Assembly (NCBI GenBank): GCA_035079385.1
Contig: JAVHKY010000058.1
Span: forward strand, 62,001-126,000
DNA: 64,000 nt
Reading direction: 5' to 3'
Source of the DNA: Aspidiotus rigidus
Taxonomy: Eukaryota; Arthropoda; Insecta; Hemiptera; Diaspididae
Both the position numbers and the translations under genes were made by a program. This document shows positions 58,677-64,000 of this stretch, in pieces; the stretch's first letter is position 1, and the number at the start of each line of letters is the position of its first letter. The notes beneath the pieces were generated by a model, which was not told the origin of the DNA, did not search any database, and saw only the letters and a program-made list of their open reading frames with translations.

Positions 58677-58984
58677 TGTCTCGAGCTATCTTGGCCTTCG
58701 CCAAATTTGAAATGTCGCGGACACGATCCGTGAGAGTGCAGTGAAGTAGCAATTCCTAACGTCACGTTACCTTCTCTCTTTCTTCACGCTGTAAGCTAAT
58801 CTCACAAAGCACAGATTCAATCTCCTGCATAGCCTTCCAATACATATATTTGTATTCACAATTTTCTGTTTTCAAAACCTCCAAAATGAAATATTTTTCC
58901 AACTCCAATACGCGATTTCGTTGTTTTATCATGTTGAATTAATAATTAGCTCTAGTATGGAGGCTAAAATACTAGGCTTACATA
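58677..58984. other. No recognisable gene
   Basis: About 310 bp of AT-rich sequence between the foldback and a LINE tail. Nothing was recognised. Confidence 0.4.
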
Positions 58985-59330
58985 TTAACTAGACTGCTAT
59001 GGAAGATAGTCCTAGTATAATGGACGGTCGAATTAGAGTCACGTCATCATCATGCGTCCATTGCTCATGCCTGAGTACTTGGCACCGTTTTCCGGTAGTC
59101 TTCGCGGTCCTCGGTGTTCCGAACAACTTGGTCGAGATTTTGGTCCAAGATATATTCCACCTGGTCCAACCATCTCTTCGGCGAACGGCCACGAGATCGA
59201 GTGCCTTCCATTTTGCCCTGGACAACAACTTTCCCCAGGTTGTCCTCTGATCTCCTAGAAACGGAGGATTCGTTAATAACATACAGAGGACAAGCGTTGT
59301 CGATATGGAGCTCGTTCGTTTGGCAGTCCG
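58985..59330 (-). pseudogene. LINE ORF C-terminal remnant (fused to PLE relic)
   Basis: The minus strand reads RRSEDNLGKVVVQGKMEGTRSRGRSPKRWLDQVEYI, then REDYRKTVPSTQA. GKMEG.RSRGR.PKRW.D is the common C-terminal signature of insect 'endonuclease-reverse transcriptase' LINEs. It continues in one open frame from a PLE RT relic upstream, but the two halves come from different elements, so the fused frame is accidental. Confidence 0.65.
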
Positions 59331-59334
59331 AGGT

Positions 59335-59635
59335 ATACGCATTCGCCAAGGAGTCCGAGTTCTTTACTGAATACGGGGAGGTACAATCTACTCGTGATTT
59401 AAACCATCGATCTATAAATTTAACTAATAAGTGAGTTGGTAACGAGACAAACGACACGATCTTTTTTATGTACTTAGGCAACCCGTAGAGGAGGGAGGGG
59501 TACCGGGTAAGGTTCCAAAATGGCTTTCTTTGTGAGTGAACTCTTGATAATGGATTCACTTTTGTTAATGATTTTCCTCACCTCTTTAACAAACTGAGGG
59601 AAACAGAGAAGGCTATTTACATAGAATAGATCCGG
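59335..59635 (-). pseudogene. Penelope-like relic, RT core fragment
   Basis: The minus strand reads LLYGLPKYIKKIVSFVSLPTHLLVKFIDRWFKSRV and SVKNSDSLAN, matching the block around YGLPKVHK in the intact copies. It is preceded by a decayed match to the segment before it. It lies directly downstream of the next PLE copy in the same orientation. Confidence 0.7.
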
Positions 59636-62205
59636 TTCTCAAGTTTACGGTCGGACATATCGAAGAAAAGTTCCACAATACTCGAAAAAGTAAACTGGAG
59701 AGCAATTTGCAAGAACCGCAGAAAAATATACAGGAAGCCGCGGGTGCGCTTTCGGTTAAACAACCATTCTCAAGCGTAGATAAAAAGCGACTCGACAAGA
59801 TGGGAAAAGAGAACAGTCACAACGACGGAGAAGAAATCATGATTGAACTAGCGAAGTATGAGACTGTGAGTCATACTCGTAAACTAGCTCGACCAACCCT
59901 TCGTCCGGAATGTACCTGTTGAGTAGATTTATATTATCGCTATTAAGATGACGAATAATTTCAATGTTTTCCAGAGCACGGTGTTTGAAGTAAGCCTTCT
60001 CTCTGTGGAGGAGGGTTTCTGACCCCTCCCTGAAACCATGACCACTAGTTATAAGGTGGTCAGCAAATGCGGATTCGCCCAAATGCCTTTTTTCCCAATC
60101 TTTCAGGGGCTCGGCCACTCTAATTTTAATCTGACGACTAGTCTCACCTACATACATCCCATTACAGTTCCTGCAAGCTATGCTATAAACTCCGCTCTCT
60201 TCAAGGGGTGGGATAGGGTCCTTTGACCTGAATAGTACCCCTTTTACCGTCTTAGGATTATAAAACACCGAACGGAAACCGATAGGGCGGAGGGCGGTAC
60301 TCAATGTCGAAGAAAATTTACCCAAGAAGGGGAGTTTAATGAAACGGGTCCTGCTATCGACAGAAGAGTCGCGGGGGAGGGAGGTAGTTGAATCAAGGCG
60401 ATTCCGCGTGATCTTCCTCCGGACCATAAAGTCAATGTTCATGTTGACCTCATTCACTCCAGCCAAGTATTTTATAATATTGCGCTCTTTTTGGAAAGCT
60501 GCCTGGTTCAGCGGGATGCGGGTTAGCCGATGAATAAAGCTATCAAACGCCGCGAACTTGTGAGAAACAGGGCAGAATGACGAGCCGTGGACGACAATAT
60601 CGGTCGATGTATCTTTTCTATATTATATTGAAAATTCGTGGACTCCATCTCTAACTGAGATGGTGAGATCCAAGAAGTTAATATTTGAACCTCCAACCTC
60701 TAAGGTAAACTTGATGGAGGGATATTGAACTTTAAGATACTTAAGATACTCACCAAGGAGATCGGTCCACGCACATAGAACGTCATCTACATACCTGTAC
60801 CAATAATGGACGTAATCCAGGAATACTTGGCCTGAAGTGAAGAGGTCAGCCTCAAATTTGGACATGAAGATCTCTGACACAAGGGAACCCAAAGGGGATC
60901 CGATAGGAATGCCAACCTCCTCTGGGAACTCGTAGAATTTCCCATTTCACTAGCAAAAATTGGGGGACCAACATACATTAAGTAAATTAAAGAATTCTTG
61001 CAACTCTTCATGAGGAGTGTTAAATCGAACGAGGTCACCCATATGTTGCATGGCGACAGTTCTCGGTATGTTGGGGAACAGGCCGACAACGTCAAAAGAG
61101 CATAGAGTGGTACCCGGAGGAAGTAAATGGTCTTTAAGTTTATCGGCTAAGGAAACAGAATTTTCAATCGAGTAAGTAGACTCGTACTCAATGCGAGATT
61201 TAAACCATCTATCCAAGTATTTAGCGAGAGAGTAAGCGGGGGAAGAGACATAAGACACAACAGGACGCATCGAAGTATTCTTTTTATGTATCTTAGGCAG
61301 CCCATAGAGGAGGGGGGGGGGCACCGGATTCGGTTCAAACAGGCATTTTTTAGTCGAGGGTTTGCTTATTAGAACAGAACTCCCATTAATAACCTTCCTA
61401 ACCTCTTTAACGTACTTAGGGAAATTGAAGTCAGTATTTTCAATGGCCCTACACTGGTAAAGCACTTCTTCAACTTTGGTAACGTAGGTTGACTTCTCCA
61501 TAACGACTATAGAATTCCCTTTATCAGCCTTCGTGAGCAATGAATCCTCATCCTTGAGCTTCCTCCTCAAACCCTTGATCACCTCCCTCACAGTGCCATT
61601 CATGCACGGAAGTGGAGTGTTACGGACCAAATCAGCACACGTTTTTTGAGTATTAACTCCGGGACCGATATTGACAGCTAAGTCAGCGACGACGTTCGCA
61701 AGGGTATTGGGGGGGAGGAGGCTAAACTTCAAACCTTTCTCCAACAGAGTAGTGTCGTCGCGAGTGAATTCTATACGTCTGCAATTTATGATGCGAGGCT
61801 GAAATTTTTGAACACCAGCATCTATAACATCACCCTTGAAAGATGTAGCCTACGAGGCTAAAAGGGAGGAAATTTTTTCATTTTTCTTAGCCTCGAGGTT
61901 AGCCTCAAAAACACGGCACGTATCGTTAACGGATATAATAAAAGGATCTAACTCACATGGATGAAGCAATTCGGAGACTCTGGAATGCACCAGAAGATTC
62001 AGCCTGGTAGTGATGTTAAGTTGGCCGTACCATCTCCGAAGTTCAGATCTGATCCATTTTTTGGTAATACAACTTTCAAGCTTCTGGGTGGTAATTTTAC
62101 AGTCGGAATAGAGTTGGAAATTCACAAAGTTAGGTTTCAACCTCAACTTTAGGCACTTTCGAAGAAACCAAATGTGCCCTCCAGTTTACTTTCTCGAGTG
62201 TTGTG
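59636..62205 (-). pseudogene. Penelope-like element, third family, near-complete with nonsense codons
   Basis: One frame from about 62,146 to the stop at 59,837, interrupted by in-frame stops at 61,850-61,852, 60,950-60,952 and 60,623-60,625. Blocks in order: RPNFVNFQ-type N-terminus, KADKGNSIVVMEKS, YGLPKIHKKNTSMRPVVSY, CSFDVVGLFPNIP, GIPIGSPLGSLVSEIFM, YRYVDDVLCAW, then GIY-YIG (GVYSIACRNCNGMYVGETSRQIKIRVAEPL). The 3' region holds the hairpin block (about 59,745-59,780) and an ORF-start tail (MSDRKLENRI-type) near 59,640-59,660. At 62,177-62,215 a short piece of the 3' region lies in plus orientation, a trace of an inverted junction. Confidence 0.8.
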
Positions 62206-62219
62206 GAGCTTTTCTTCGA

Positions 62220-62900
62220 AAGGCTATTTTCCTTGGCATCACGTTGTTTAAGCACATCATAAACACCGGACACATAGGAAGACTTTTCCATAATTTGCCT
62301 TAGTAATGATTAATCCCTCCTCCCTGACCTTCCTCTTTAAGCCTTTTATCACCTCAATACAGGTATTACCCATATAAGGAAGAGGGGTACTGCCTACCAT
62401 TTTGGCGCACTTTTTTGGATGTTCACGCCAGGTCCAATCTTGATTGTCAAGTCAGCCACAACATTATCAAGAGTCTCTTGGTTCTTAATTAAGCTCAACT
62501 TTACTATAATTGACGATTCGCGGCTGGAACTATACCGGACTACTTTATCTCCAGCACAGTCTTTTTTCTCAGCCATAGCTTTAGAACTCTGAAGGGAGGC
62601 AAGTTTACGATTTTTCTTTTCTTTTAGATTCCGTTCAAAAACACGACAGTCGCCGTTGACCAAGACTACAAATGATTCGAACTCACCACGGTGAAGGAGG
62701 GCAAAAGGCCTTGAGTGAACCAGCAGATCAAGTCTCGTGGTGACGTTCATCTGTCCATACCACCTCCTCAGTTCTGTTCTTATCCATTTAACTGTTATGT
62801 AACCTTCCAACTTTTTGTAGTAGAGTCGCAGTCCGAATAGAAACGGAATTTCACGAAATTTGGTCTAAAGTGGTATTCAAGACACTTGCGCAAGAACCTC
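62220..62900 (-). pseudogene. Penelope-like N-terminal relic upstream of the third-family copy
   Basis: The minus strand reads KWIRTELRRWYGQMNVTTRLDLLVHSRPFALLH, VFERNLKEKKNRKLASL and NVVADLTIKIGPGVNIQKS, then in a shifted frame EVIKGLKRKVREEGLIITKA. These are the N-terminal and pre-RT parts of a PLE. It breaks off where the inverted 3'-region fragment and the next copy begin, giving a partial head-to-tail pair. Confidence 0.72.
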
Positions 62901-63004
62901 TCGTAGTACTACACCTTTTGTATCAATTATTTCATTCGTTAAGACCTTAATTACATGGACACGAAGAATAGAGAGCCGATATTTTCATGAAATGTTTGAA
63001 ACCC

Positions 63005-63120
63005 TCCTCTAAATGTAACCTAAAGAATCCTGGTCAATCCACGTTTGGCTTCCTTTTTTACAGGGGGGAAGGGGGAAAATTGAGTTTTTCTCAATTACTC
63101 AATAACGAGTGATCCTAAAT
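63005..63120 (+). repeat. Dispersed ~140-bp repeat, copy B
   Basis: Same order of words as 48,066-48,208 (CTAAATGTAACCT, AATCCACGTTTGGCTTCC, TTTTACAGGGGGGAA, AAAATTGAGTTTTTC). Divergence is about 15%. No coding and no clear ends. Confidence 0.75.
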
Positions 63121-63359
63121 AGCCGAGTTTTGCCAACAGTGCTTTAAATATAGGAACTGGTTTCCATAAAACTGTTTATATTTTTTGCATGGATTTCACA
63201 CGAAGGTCTGATGAAGCTGAGACACTATAATGGGAGATATAATCGGAAATACGACCATGTCTCCGGCTGTTGGCTGCATCTACCTTCAAGTTCCGCGTCT
63301 TTCGCAAGGAACCCTCTTCCTTCCTTCCTTCTGTATTCCGTGTTTTTGGCGTATAATAA

Positions 63360-63787
63360 ACGTCATCGAAGTATGGGTAAATGATGCAAATGCAACCACT
63401 AAACAAGTTAAAAATTGGCAGGAGCAATATGAAAAAGAAAAGACAGGTAGGAGAACGGCTAAATTGATTCCAGACATAGGGATAAGACTTGAAAACAAGA
63501 AATTGAAATCAAATTATTTTTTAACACAGTATTTGACGGGACATGGGAATTTCGCAACGTACCTCAAAAATTTCAATATTATAAATGATAGTCAATGCAG
63601 GGAATGCTTAAATTCTGATGATGATCCGGATCACACCTTTATAAAATGCAAAAATTTTGATCGTATCAGGGGGGATGCTAAAATAACTACACAGGAATTG
63701 GGACAGTGCCTGCAGAACGGGGAATGCCACCAAAAATTGGATGGATATATAAGAAAGATATTAAAAACCAAAAAAGAAATCAAATAG
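63360..63787 (+). pseudogene. R1-like LINE ORF2 C-terminus (5'-truncated)
   Basis: An open frame of about 140 meaningful codons: WQEQYEKEKTGRRTAKLIPDI, then YFLTQYLTGHGNFATYL, then a C-x2-C-x8-H-x4-C knuckle (CRECLNSDDDPDHTFIKC) and a basic end (KTKKEIK). The layout matches the C-terminus of the ORF2 at 2,125-9,635 (FHLTQVLSGHGCFNKYL before the CCHC), but the sequence is quite different, so this is another family of the same broad group. RT and endonuclease are missing. Confidence 0.8.
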
Positions 63788-63804
63788 ACTGAGAGGAGAA
63801 GGAA

Positions 63805-64000
63805 GGAAAAAAAATAAATAAATAATAATAATAATAAATAAATAAAATAATAATAATAATAAAAAAATAAAAATAAATAAATAAATAAAATAAAATAAAA
63901 ATTAAATAAAAATAAATAAATAAATAAAATTAAATTAAATTAAATTAATAAATAGATAAGATAATAAAATAAGTAAAATTAAATAAAAACAGAAGTCATA
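63805..64000 (+). repeat. (TAAA)n/(TAA)n-rich tail
   Basis: A low-complexity A/T tract of AATA, TAAA and TAAATTAAAT repeats directly after the R1-like 3' end. It could be the element's tail or its microsatellite target, and it continues past the window edge. Confidence 0.8.

Noticed and set aside
59065..59559. A single 164-codon gene
   Set aside because: The frame is an accidental fusion of a Penelope RT fragment and a LINE C-terminus.

Overview
The window is eukaryotic, most likely from an insect, and it is almost wholly transposable elements. I recognised no host gene with confidence. The insect assignment rests on the mix of element types: R1-clade and R4/Dong-clade LINEs sitting in microsatellite, Penelope-like elements with a GIY-YIG endonuclease, Ty3/Gypsy relics, a hAT-type and a mariner-type non-autonomous element. 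The order of insect cannot be read from this sequence.

Region 1 (1-19,818) is a head-to-tail train of four R1-clade non-LTR retrotransposons, all on the minus strand. Each is separated from the next only by a (TAA)n array (399, 681, 81 and 167 bp). Copy 1 is cut by the window edge, copy 2 is 5'-truncated inside ORF1, and copies 3 and 4 are full length (6.65 and 6.82 kb). All three ORF2 genes (AP-type endonuclease, reverse transcriptase, CCHC knuckle) are open for 1,036 codons. Only copy 3 also has an intact ORF1. The ORF1 genes differ far more between copies than ORF2 or the UTRs do, so the elements look mosaic.

Region 2 (19,819-24,193) is a plus-strand R4/Dong-clade LINE in the same (TAA)n tract, with (TAA)n on both sides. 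Its single ORF has one in-frame stop. Two unrelated retrotransposon lineages with different endonucleases therefore share this microsatellite. A 3' fragment of an RNase H-bearing LINE and a decayed LINE RT follow (24.4-26.3 kb).

Region 3 (27.6-33.1 kb) has an old minus-strand Ty3/Gypsy relic split by a Penelope-like element (PLE). The PLE is a head-to-head inverted dimer (28,373-32,080) flanked by a 12-bp target-site duplication. A second, independent dimer with the same plan lies at 48,221-51,738. Older PLE relics are scattered at 27.6, 34.9-35.8, 44.6-45.5, 46.1-46.4 and 59.3-62.9 kb.

Region 4 (33-48 kb) is AT-rich sequence with degenerate minisatellites, an unusual 1.65-kb mariner-type TIR element made of internal tandem repeats (42,244-43,891), and a tandem array with an inverted partner around it.

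Region 5 (52-64 kb) has a plus-strand Ty3/Gypsy pol relic containing a 308-bp hAT-type MITE, a stretch of largely unique DNA with two weak candidate exons, a 161-bp foldback, the PLE graveyard, and the 3' end of another R1-like LINE with a (TAAA)-rich tail.
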